Assembly (NCBI GenBank): GCA_024167805.1
Contig: CP099988.1
Location: 434,001-498,000, forward strand
Reading direction: 5' to 3'
DNA: 64,000 bases
Source of the DNA: Methanobacterium sp. ERen5
GTDB lineage: Archaea > Methanobacteriota > Methanobacteria > Methanobacteriales > Methanobacteriaceae
Shown in pieces: positions 8,460 to 17,700 of this stretch. Numbering within the stretch: position 1 is the stretch's first letter; each line of letters opens with the position of its first letter. Position numbers and translations under genes: made by a program. Under the pieces are notes generated by a model. It was not told the DNA's origin. It saw only the letters and a program-made list of their open reading frames with translations, and did not search any database.

Positions 8460-9221
8460 ATGGCTGGAAAAGTAATTTTTATTGGAGGAGGTCCAGGAGA
8501 CCCCGAACTTTTAACATTAAAAGCTTACAACATAATCAAAAAAGCAGATGTTATAATATACGCAGGATCACTCGTAAACAGAGATGTTCTAAACTCTGCA
8601 AGGGATGATTGCCTGATAGAAAACAGCGCATCCATGAACCTAGATGAAATACTCCATCTCATGGAGAAAAGTGTGGCTGAAGATAAACTGGTTGCAAGAG
8701 TACATACAGGTGACCCTGCAATTTACGGAGCCATCGGAGAACAGATAGAAGGACTTAAAGCTAAAGATATAGACTTCAATATAATACCCGGTGTGAGTTC
8801 ATTTTTTGCTGCTGCAGCTGCCCTTGAAACAGAATTAACGCTCCCTGAAGTTTCACAAACTGTAATTATCACAAGACCTGAAGGACGAACACCCAAACCT
8901 TCAAAGGAAGCTATTTCTAAACTTGCTGAACACGAAGCAACCATGTGCATCTTCTTAGGTGTGCACATGATCGAAGATGTGGTGAAGGATCTTTTAACCC
9001 ACTACAACAGTGCAACTCCTGTAGCGGTTGTTCAAAAAGCATCATGGCCAGATGAAAAGATCGTGCGCGGAACCCTTGAGAACATAGCAGCCAAGGTTGC
9101 TGAATCTGACATTAAAAAGACAGCCATGATAATAGTGGGTGATGTGCTGGGAACAGAAAATGTAACTCCGTCCAAACTCTACGATCGCGAATTCACACAT
9201 GAGTACAGAAAAGCAGAGTAA
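8460..9221 (+). CDS. cobM: Cobalt-precorrin-4 C11-methyltransferase
   Basis: A 253-residue SAM-dependent methyltransferase (CobM/CbiF family) of the anaerobic corrin pathway, adding a methyl group at C-11 of cobalt-precorrin-4 on the way to cobamides, which methanogens need for methyltransfer. The family signatures are the N-terminal GGGPGDPELLTLKA, the VHTGDPAIYGAI loop near residue 80 and the PGVSSFFAAAAAL segment near 110. Length is normal for the family. A ribosome site GGAGAAG precedes the ATG. No other cobalamin genes are within the window, so it stands apart from its pathway except for the DUF166 gene upstream. A decayed copy of its last 400 bases lies at 11682-12081. Confidence 0.93.
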   Translation: MAGKVIFIGGGPGDPELLTLKAYNIIKKADVIIYAGSLVNRDVLNSARDDCLIENSASMNLDEILHLMEKSVAEDKLVARVHTGDPAIYGAIGEQIEGLKAKDIDFNIIPGVSSFFAAAAALETELTLPEVSQTVIITRPEGRTPKPSKEAISKLAEHEATMCIFLGVHMIEDVVKDLLTHYNSATPVAVVQKASWPDEKIVRGTLENIAAKVAESDIKKTAMIIVGDVLGTENVTPSKLYDREFTHEYRKAE

Positions 9222-9238
9222 AAATAAAATAAATAAAT

Positions 9239-9271
9239 TGGAGGGTGGGACAAAAAAATAAAATCCCTCCA
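9239..9271 (+). terminator. Stem-loop terminator candidate after cobM
   Basis: TGGAGGG and CCCTCCA form a perfect 7-bp inverted repeat with an 18-base A-rich loop, 18 bases after the cobM stop and followed by a T-rich stretch. It sits between convergent genes and could end transcription from either side. Confidence 0.4.
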
Positions 9272-9325
9272 TTACTTTTAACCTTCATTTAACTCCTCAC
9301 TTATCCGATTTCTGATTTTATATCC

Positions 9326-11564
9326 TTATTTAGTTGTGGTGAATTTAAATCTGAATAGGGATATTTTGCTTGAACCGGATAAAGCCTGTATACTGCCTGT
9401 GTGTAAAATAACAGTGTATTGCACGCCTTTTGCAAGTACTGTTAATGGTTTTATGTACAGTGAACTGCCTGAAATGTATGTTCTAAATGGTTTAGAACCC
9501 CATTTATTTATAAGTTTAATAAATTTATTTCCATATTTTATGGGTACATTAAAGGTAATTTTTATCAACTTATTTATTGGAACCCTAAATGCATTATTAA
9601 CAGGATCTGTACTTGTAACATACAGTTTAGCGAAGATTTTAACGGATGTTGTTACTGTTTGGAAATTTATGGATGATTTTATTATCGATGTTCCTGTACG
9701 TCGACTTGTAAAGGTGGTGGTGGATAAACCATTCTTTGTTACTGTGAGGATTGGAATTACAAATCCCTTTGAATCAGTTGTAAATCCTACTGGAGTTCCG
9801 TCAATAACATATTTTCCAGGATATAATTTACTTGTATCAGAACCTCTACTGTTATATCTTAGATTCAAAACTATTTTCGAGTTAGAACCAACAACTATAC
9901 TGTTGGAATCGGAATTTAACTTTATAACTAGCCATGGGTTGAAGTTGAAAATCCATAGATCCTTGTGGGTGCACTGTTTGATCCCCACCAGTTGTTTAAT
10001 GCATTTAAGTATCCTGATGTGTCAGGACAGTACACTTGATAAGTATTTCCAAGGAGGCTGTTTAAATTAAATTTAGCTGAATTATGTTTGCTGAAAGAAA
10101 CACCCATTAGATTATTCACGAATCTGTTACTGATAACGGTATTACCCGTGCTTGTAATTTTAAGTCCAGTTTCTATGTTGTTACGAATGGTATTTCTAGT
10201 TATATAACACCCTGCACCTGTTATTATTAGACCGGTTTGTGTGTTGAATCCGATGAAATTGTTATTAAAAGTTGAGTAGGGACTTGCACTGTTTATTCCG
10301 TTTCCATTGTAAGTTGCATTATTATAACCGACTGTGTTGTGATCTGCACTGGTGGATTTTTGCAGTGTTATTCCAATGATGTTGTTCTGTAAAACATTGC
10401 GAACTATTGAATTGTAGGTGCCTATTACAAAAATACCACTTCCAACATTGTTTTTAATGGTGTTACTGTTTATTGTCACATGATTAGCAACGGATATTAG
10501 TGCATGGAACGTATTGAAGGATATAATGTTGTTATAAAATGTTGTGTAGTTACTTGCACTGCTTATACCTGCCACATTGTAGTTTATGACATTTCCACTC
10601 ACTACATTGTAATCTTTAGTATTAAATCCTGCTATGGTAATTCCACTGTTCCCGTTGTAGGATATGATGTTATTTATGATTTTATTGAACTTGCCAGTAA
10701 TATCAAATCCACTTACTATGTTCTGTGAAACTATGTTATCACTTATTGTACTGTTACTTATACGAAGCCAAAATCCATTTTTATTGCCTGTAAGTGTATT
10801 TCCACTAATTATATATCCGCTTGGAATGTCCATATGAAACTGCTGGATAGCAATTCCATCTTCTGCTCCAGTTACTGTGTTGCCAATTATTTTCATCAAT
10901 CTTGAATCTGCAGTGGCATATATTCCTGCGCCTGTTAATCCTGTGCTGATAACCCTATTATTTGAAACTATGTTGTTTTCGCTGTTAAAATTGAATAATA
11001 TTCCATTTAAGAAGTTATGGATAATATTTCCAGATATTGTGTTGAATGTGCAGAACCCATATTCAAAACTAATTCCATTCCCAACTGCAGGATTGATTCC
11101 TGTTATAGTATTTCCAATGACTCGGGAGTTGTTCATTGGTCCATAAAATTGTATTCCTACTAATGAAACATCACTAATTTTGTTTCCAGAAATAAGGCAA
11201 TTGTTTGCATTGTTTATCATGATGCAGTAGCTACTTCGGGATAAGTTAAAATTTTGGATAGATGTGCCTGCACCATTGGGATTTACAGTAAAAACAGCAG
11301 AACTAGTATTAATTGCCTCAATATTAACACTTCCCTGGGCTTTTATATTGACTTTTTTGTTTACAACAACACTTTCCTTATAAGTCCATGGATTGTTGTT
11401 ATCATCGTAAACATTTATGTTATCTCCCGCTGCTGCACTGTTAACAGCTGCCTGGATACTCTGACCAGGATGCACAGTAACATTCGCGGCCCCAGTGAAT
11501 TGTATTGATGTTATGCAAAAAGTAAAAAAAGCACATATATGATCATTTTTTTATCATATTTCAT
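9326..11564 (-). pseudogene. Adhesin-like right-handed beta-helix surface protein, two frameshifts
   Basis: Read as one gene, this encodes about 746 residues: a signal peptide, a large parallel beta-helix of the NosD/pectate-lyase-like type with repeating N-x-I-x-G/N turns, the LNNWWGSNSAPT motif that closes such helices in methanogen surface proteins, an Ig-like region, and a final Big_5-like domain. The start is the ATG at 11564 behind GGTG (MKYDKKMIIYVLFLLFA). The frame then breaks twice. Within the signal peptide (about 11515-11530) one extra T in a T run would join it to ITSIQFTGAANVTV. Near 9945-9950 one extra T would join NSAPTRIYG to NFNPWLVIKL. Both breaks look like single-base losses, so this may be an intact gene with sequence errors, or a phase-switched or decayed gene. 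Confidence 0.75.
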
Positions 11565-11615
11565 CACCAACTACCATTAAAATATGTTTTTTTGATTTAT
11601 AATACCTTTCACGCC

Positions 11616-11643
11616 ATTAATACTCCCGTTAACGAGAATTAAT
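11616..11643. promoter_or_regulatory. 28-bp imperfect palindrome upstream of the frameshifted adhesin
   Basis: The arms ATTAAT at both ends and a GTTAAC centre make a nearly symmetrical 28-bp element 52 bases upstream of the adhesin start at 11564 and about 38 bases before the cobM relic. In the adhesin direction a TATA-like TATTATAAAT lies just downstream, so the palindrome has the place of a regulator site. Function is inferred only from symmetry and position. Confidence 0.35.
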
Positions 11644-11681
11644 ATTATTATATCAAAGAATTCATTATAAGGTGTAATTGT

Positions 11682-12081
11682 CCTTGAAACAGAATTAAAA
11701 CTTCCTGAAGTCTCTCAAACTGTGATAATACAAGACCGGGGGTAAAAACACCTAAACCATCTACGGAAGCTATTTCTAAACTTGCACAACACCAGGCCAC
11801 CATGTGCATCTTTTTAGGTGCCCATATGATCGAAAATGTGGTAAAAGATCTCCTAACCCTACTACAAAGAAACAGCTGTTGCAGTTGTTCAGAGGGAGTC
11901 ATGTCCAGATAAAAAGATTGTTCGCAGAACACTTGATAATATAGCGGCCAAAGTTGCTCCTGAATCCGATGTTAAAAAAAGAGCTATGATAGTTGTGGGT
12001 GACGTGTTGGGAATAGAGAATGTTACACCATCTAAACTCTACGACAGAAAATTTGGACATGAGTACAGAAAATCAGAATAA
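11682..12081 (+). pseudogene. Decayed copy of the 3' part of cobM
   Basis: These 400 bases align throughout with bases 8822-9221 of the intact cobM, beginning at CCTTGAAACAGAATTAA and ending at the stop after the Tyr-Arg-Lys-x-Glu tail. Matches are dense but every reading frame is broken by substitutions and small indels, for example around 11735-11755 and 11855-11870, and the first 120 codons of the gene are missing. It is on the same strand as cobM, so the adhesin at 9326-11564 lies between two direct copies of about 400 bp. It is a relic of a second cobM gene or of a segmental duplication. Confidence 0.88.
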
Positions 12082-12148
12082 ATATCTTTGATAAAATAGT
12101 ATGGGGCATTAATAGTTAAATTTGATAATGTCTGTACTACTTTTTATT

Positions 12149-12523
12149 TCAAGATACTCTACTACCATCTTGTGCGTTGATATAAATACTGTACAATGCA
12201 GATTTTGCTTCGCTGTTATATATGGGGACGATCCATACTTTAATACCCTGATAAGTAGATAATTTGGGTGTTTCAGGAGTTAATTTAGCTGATCCAATAC
12301 TTGCACCAGCTTGATTATTGTATTTTACTGCTAGTTCCTTTGCTTTTGAAGCACTGATATAATTTGTTGAATTATTACTATTAGAGTTTATGTTTGTTCC
12401 AGTTGCATTAACTGACTCATTTTGGGTAGTATTTGAGATTATACATCCACTGACTGCAATTAAAATAGTAATTATAAAAATAACAACTATCCATTGTTGA
12501 ATTATCTTCATTTTTCTTCTCAT
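12149..12523 (-). CDS. Small putative lipoprotein with PepSY-like tail
   Basis: A 124-residue exported protein. After a basic N terminus comes a hydrophobic helix ending in IAVSGC, a lipobox-like site at about residue 27, then a Ser/Asn/Thr linker (about residues 35-50) and a compact domain with SASKAKELAVKYNN and KVWIVPIYN. That order of an Ala/Lys helix followed by strands and a final YINAQDG is like PepSY-type domains, which often modulate surface enzymes; the match is only suggestive. It is a single gene, with AT-rich spacers on both sides. Confidence 0.65.
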   Translation of the reverse strand: MRRKMKIIQQWIVVIFIITILIAVSGCIISNTTQNESVNATGTNINSNSNNSTNYISASKAKELAVKYNNQAGASIGSAKLTPETPKLSTYQGIKVWIVPIYNSEAKSALYSIYINAQDGSRVS

Positions 12524-12792
12524 AATATTATCAATACCATTAACAATAGTACATCATTAACAATATATTAAAACCCATCGTAAGAAATCCCAATATGCTT
12601 CTGGCTACTATGAAATTTCGTAATATAGTATGTTAAGCTTAAATTTTCATTCATAAGTTACATTTATTGCTATAAAAATGTTTCATTTATAATATTCTAC
12701 AAAAGTTTTTACAAAGTACGTATAAATTACTTCCCAAGAATTGGTGAATTTATTTCTCGAATTATGCATTTTATTTAATCATTTAAGGTTAA

Positions 12793-13186
12793 TTAATAAT
12801 GCATAATAAATTTTATTACTTGTAATATGGTTATATACGAAAACAGGAGAATTATAATATATTTTCTCATGTTTGAAAAAGAATGTAAATTAACATTAAA
12901 TCTTAGTTCTAATTTATCTGGAAATGGAATAATTGTTTCAGATATGAGTCCTAATAAAATGCTTATCATTACTACTATCAAATTTATACCGATAATTATA
13001 CTTGAAAAGATTATTGTACCTGTAGTAACGCAACCCAATTACAAATGCATAACATATAAATTGATTAGGATTATATTTTGAATTTAAAGGATTAATTTTT
13101 GATCTTAGAGTGAGTACAATCATTGGATAAAAAAGCCAAACAAACAACATACATAAAAAAATATGATTATTATACTGATTTTGCAT
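12793..13186 (-). pseudogene. Small membrane protein, probable single frameshift
   Basis: Two overlapping minus-strand frames look like one gene of about 130 residues. The first opens with ATG at 13186 behind GGTG and runs MQNQYNNHIFLCMLFVWLFY to NQFICYAFVIG; the second continues as CVTTGTIIFSSIIIGINLIV with two to three further hydrophobic segments. They join if one G is removed from the GGG at about 13030. Hydrophobic helices are at about residues 8-27, 45-75 and 110-125. No family is recognised. It may be a real membrane protein with a sequence error or a decaying gene. Confidence 0.45.
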
Positions 13187-13222
13187 TTATACACCAAAAA
13201 AAATATGGTAGAAGATTTTGGT

Positions 13223-14089
13223 TTATTTTAATCTGTACAGTGTAGCACTTCTATCAAACTGGTTTAATTTGTGTGGAGAGTCCAACTGTATGTCCTTCCA
13301 GAGTATTGAGTATTTTTTTGGCATAGAGAAATAAACCCTTACAGTGGTAGTTTGTCCGGGTTTTAATGGTTTTAAACTAGCACTTTTAGTGTAACTTTTT
13401 AATCTATTGTACACTGATCCGACTTTATGTGGTTGTTCGTACCATATTTTTATTTGGGTTGCCTTGGAAGATGCAGATCCTGTATTGGTCACTTTAACAT
13501 CCAAATAGTTTACATTTCTGTTTTTGTAATTGCGGATACTGGTGTATCCACATGTAACTTGACCAAGAGAGAGTTGTGGTTTAGTTGATACGTACACCAA
13601 ATATTCCTTGGTTGCGCCGACTATGGTTCCATTAAACTTCTGTCCCATGCACGAAGCATTGGCAAATGTGGCGTTGAAACTCACGAGAATTTTGTACCAT
13701 CCTGATCTGTTGTAAGTATGGGCTATCCATCCATTGTAACTTGTTTTTGTTCCATCACCAAAATTTATGTAGGAATTTTTAAATTTAATTCCAGTTATGT
13801 TGGTTAGTAATCCTTGAGATCGGACTGATGGCCTGTATTTAACTGATTTATATTTACTTACCTGAAATGTTGAATTTTTATACTTTCCATAATTTTTAGG
13901 TAATTTACCATCCATGGGATAGATGATTCCATCGACACTTAACTGTGCATATCCATTGCTTGAATTATCCCCATCGTTTGTGACAGTAACTGAGTTAGAT
14001 CCCATGTTTACATAAGCAGTACTAGCAGCTAATGAACAGAGCATTGAAATTGCAAATATGGATAGAATTACTATTTTATTAATTTTCAA
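13223..14089 (-). CDS. Secreted PKD-like/CARDB-like protein (paralog of 31571-32440)
   Basis: A 288-residue exported protein. A signal peptide (IVILSIFAISMLCSLAASTA) is followed by an N-terminal strand region, a PKD-like segment with INFGDGTKT and AHTYNRSGWYKI (residues ~120-150), and a C-terminal CARDB-like domain with VTNTGSASSKATQIKIWYE and LKPGQTTTVRVYF. The TTG at 14089 is chosen because a GGGGG ribosome site lies about 10 bases upstream and the paralog at 32440 starts with TTG after the same GGGGG; lengths then agree to one residue. The protein would bind other surface proteins or glycans outside the membrane; this is inferred from domain type. It lies downstream of the promoter element at 14412-14461, leaving a leader of about 300 bases. 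Confidence 0.8.
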   Translation of the reverse strand: MKINKIVILSIFAISMLCSLAASTAYVNMGSNSVTVTNDGDNSSNGYAQLSVDGIIYPMDGKLPKNYGKYKNSTFQVSKYKSVKYRPSVRSQGLLTNITGIKFKNSYINFGDGTKTSYNGWIAHTYNRSGWYKILVSFNATFANASCMGQKFNGTIVGATKEYLVYVSTKPQLSLGQVTCGYTSIRNYKNRNVNYLDVKVTNTGSASSKATQIKIWYEQPHKVGSVYNRLKSYTKSASLKPLKPGQTTTVRVYFSMPKKYSILWKDIQLDSPHKLNQFDRSATLYRLK

Positions 14090-14149
14090 ATTTATCAGCC
14101 CCCATAAATAAATTTGATAAAAAATTTTTTTCTGTAAGAAAAATTTCAT

Positions 14150-14797
14150 TTCTAAAAAAAAATTTCCATCAGTTATTTTAAAAATTTTAATAGAGATAAA
14201 AATAATGTTTTAATTGAACTCTGAAGCATTTCTTGTTAATAGTTGTTTTTTTGTTCCAAATATACTAATACATTAAATTCAATGATCATCACGGATAAGA
14301 TAAGGTTTGGATATTTGATGATCTAAATCTTTGGGCTTCCATGTTTTATCTTTGTTATGTTACTGTTTTTTATCCCTAAAAAAATCTCATTTTAAAATTG
14401 AAGAACTTAACATATAAATATTTCCATTTTACTTGAATTAATATAAAGTAAACTTGAATAATAAGATAGTCCCATCCACCACAACCGCTAATATCCATCA
14501 AAATTGGAAAAATTAAGAAAAAAGTAGTTCTTTACTGAAGTGAAAGTACATGTTCAGCAGCTGTTGAATTTTATGCTAATTTAAATTACAATACGTGGTT
14601 TTTATCACTTAGTTTATGCTACCTCTAATTTAACATTCCATTTTAATTGAATGAATGGGTGTGGATTTTGTTTGGATTATATTAAAATGTTTTAGTAACT
14701 GATATAGTGCTTTGTAATTATTTAAAGAGTATTTGAAAGTAGGTACATCTAATCGTTTGAATTGTTTAAAAAAATGGAAAAAAGATAATTTACCAAA
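14150..14797. other. Intergenic region holding promoter element A
   Basis: This 648-base spacer between the 3' end of the adhesin at 14798 and the PKD/CARDB gene is AT-rich and has no convincing ORF. Its only clear feature is the 50-bp element at 14412-14461. The part between that element and the gene start would be a long untranslated leader. Confidence 0.6.
14412..14461 (-). promoter_or_regulatory. Shared promoter element, copy A (TATA box plus palindrome)
   Basis: This block is 46/50 identical to 31321-31370. In the minus direction it reads an imperfect inverted repeat of TTTACTTTA type, then AAAATGGAAAT and a TATA box (ATTTATATG at 14420-14412). The order palindrome, then B-recognition-like A run, then TATA box is what an activator- or repressor-controlled archaeal promoter would look like. 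It would drive the PKD/CARDB gene starting at 14089. Conservation in two places, with decayed flanks, argues for function. Confidence 0.65.
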
Positions 14798-17700
14798 CTA
14801 TTTGATCATAGTTTTATTTATTTTATTTCCCTTAATCGTATTTTTAATAGATTTAAACGATTTAACAGTTACTAAACCATATTTTAAATTATTTATAATC
14901 TGGTTTTTATAAAGCGTTGAGTTAGACCCTTTATTATAAACACCGTAGTTTTTGTTTTGATATATTTTATTATCTACCAGTTGTGAATATTTTGCAAGAT
15001 TTGACACATAAAATCCAATTTTATTTAATTTTAAAGTGTTGGTGTTTGCATTATTTTTGTATCCTCCATCATACACCCCGTCATTAAACATGCTAACAAT
15101 ATTACTCTGTACAACTGTTGATTTAGATGTTTTGCTGTTGTAAATTCCATATCCATCGTTCTTTCCGGTTAATATATTATTATAGATCTTATTCTTTGAT
15201 CCTGTGTTATACACTCCATAGCTTGTCACAGATTTAATGGTATTAGAGATGATGGTTGTTGAGTTAGCATGATTTTCAACACCCCTATACTTACCAGAAA
15301 TCGTATTGTAACTAATTACAGAACCTGAACCACCATTATAAACACCATACACACCATTAACTAACGTATTATGTCCAATCCGGGCATTTAAACCTACATT
15401 GTAAATACCAACTTTGGAAGCTCCGGATATCTTATTATACTTCAAATCAGAAGACGAGACATAGTTCATAACACCATACTGCCCACCAATAAGAGTGTTG
15501 TTTAATATATCTACATTTAAACCCCTATTCATAAATCCAATCCGGTTATTTAAGAGTTTCAGCCATTTAAACGTTACATTATTACCATAGTTACTTATAC
15601 CAGAATAAGTATTGGAATTGAAAACATTAACTGTGTTTATTTTAACACCAGCACCACTACCATAATTAATTAATCCATTCACATTTTTCTGAAACGTATT
15701 ATTTGTTACTGTAACATTATTCACACGGTTTAGAATTCCGGTAGTGTAGTTTTTAATTATCAATCCTTGAATACTGCATTTACTGTTAATGGTCAAAGCC
15801 ACACCAGAACCACTACCTCTCAATATAACAGCTCCATTAGCCTTAATATTTACCGGTTTTGAAATTTTCAATGACAGTCTGTTGTAATTTCCCTCCATAA
15901 AAATAACATTACTGGAAGCTGGGCTGTTATCAAAAATATGCTGTATTTGAGAGTTGGTCATGTAGTTATATACAAACCAGTTTTTAGCGGTGATATTCGT
16001 AATATACACGGCACTTGCAGTGGTTGTGCTGTTATACCAACTATTCTTATTGAAACTGTCAATAATAACATAATTTCCAATGTCCAAATTGATTAATAAG
16101 TTAGCAATTCCATTATTATTTGTAATTCTTGAGTAGGTGGCATTTAAATTTGGGCTGATTATCTTGAAATTTATTGTTTCCCCTGCTAAAGGTCTATTAT
16201 AAATATCTGTTAATAAGACATTATAGCTATTATTAAAATTAGATATTACTGGATCTGCCCTTAGTTTAGTGTCTACTTTGCTAATTTTAAGTGTACTTTG
16301 GTTTGATGAGGATTTGTAGAGGCGGGTTCCATTGTACTTGGCTGTTACATTGTAGGTTCCAGGATACAAATTCACTGTTATGCCTGCAGTTCCATTACCA
16401 TTAGTCTTAATATTAAAAGTCTTCTTCAATTTATTCTGAGAAAAAGTTAAAGCAATGATGGAATTTTTAACCACATTACCCTTACCATCCTTCAACTTCA
16501 CAATAAACGAGTTACCCCGACCATACAAATACTTTGTAACTATAGTTAGCACTGTTTTTGTGGGGTTTATTGTAAATGAAGACTTGCTGGAACTTGAACC
16601 AAACCAACTATCACCTGAAAAGCTTGATTTAATATTATATTTACCCTGAGATAAGTTAACGAAAACAGTTGCCCTGCCTTGATCATCTGTAATGCCTGAG
16701 TATGTCTTAGAAACAATTCCATTGCTAATATTAAAAATTATCCTTTGATTTCCCACCCCTCTGCCGTTAACATCATATAAATATGCTGAATAAAGATTAC
16801 TCTGACCATAAAAGGTTTGATTATATGAAATTAACTTTGTTATGGTCATTAAAACTTGTATAACTGCATTAGCATGAGATCCTGTAAAATATCCATCACC
16901 AGCGTAAGTTACGTTTACAGTGTACACACCAATAGGTTTATTAATCGTGATGGACACCACACCATGATCATCGGTAGTTAAATTATAAACCACAGATTTC
17001 CCGTTCTTATCCTTAATAATACACTTTAATAATTGTTTTGATATTAAATAACCATTCACATTGCTTAAAATTAATTTATAACTGTTATTTTTTCCATAAA
17101 AAATAGCATTACTAATACCAATCATGGTACTGTTGTTTCTAATGGTTAAATCCACAATTTGATTATCGATCATAGCTTTAACAATAAAATCCTTAGTAGA
17201 ATCTGATGTTATGGTTGTGAAGGCATGATTGTTAACTAAATTTCCATTTTCAGGCGAAACTGTGGAACCCACACCAGTAAAAACCACAGCCCTAGAAGGT
17301 AAAACACTTCCCAAATTAGTTATGGTACCATTAATATCAGTTACCTTATCTAAAGCCGCATTTACTACATTACCCTTAGCATTCAAAGTCATTATAACCC
17401 AATTTGATGAATAAACATCACCTAAAAGCTTGTAAATTTTCCCATTAACTGGTCCGCTGTTTGAACCCCACCAATTAAACAATAAATAAGCAGTTCCCAT
17501 ACGATTATAAACATCGTTGGCCAAATATTTGGCACTATTATTTACAAAAACAGAATAAGTAACATTCAAGTTGCCAACATTATAAATCGCCCCACCATAG
17601 GACGCAGAGTTACCCAAAAATACACAATGATCTACTTTCAAATCCCCTCCATTAAAAACAATACCATTCGAATCATAATCCTCATATGACTCATAAATAC

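Noticed and set aside
9336..10070. A 244-codon plus-strand frame over the adhesin 3' end
   Set aside because: It mirrors the Ig-like region on the minus strand and has no ribosome site; the minus-strand product matches the adhesin family.
11648..11932. A minus-strand ORF over the cobM relic
   Set aside because: The plus strand clearly derives from cobM; the antisense frame is chance.
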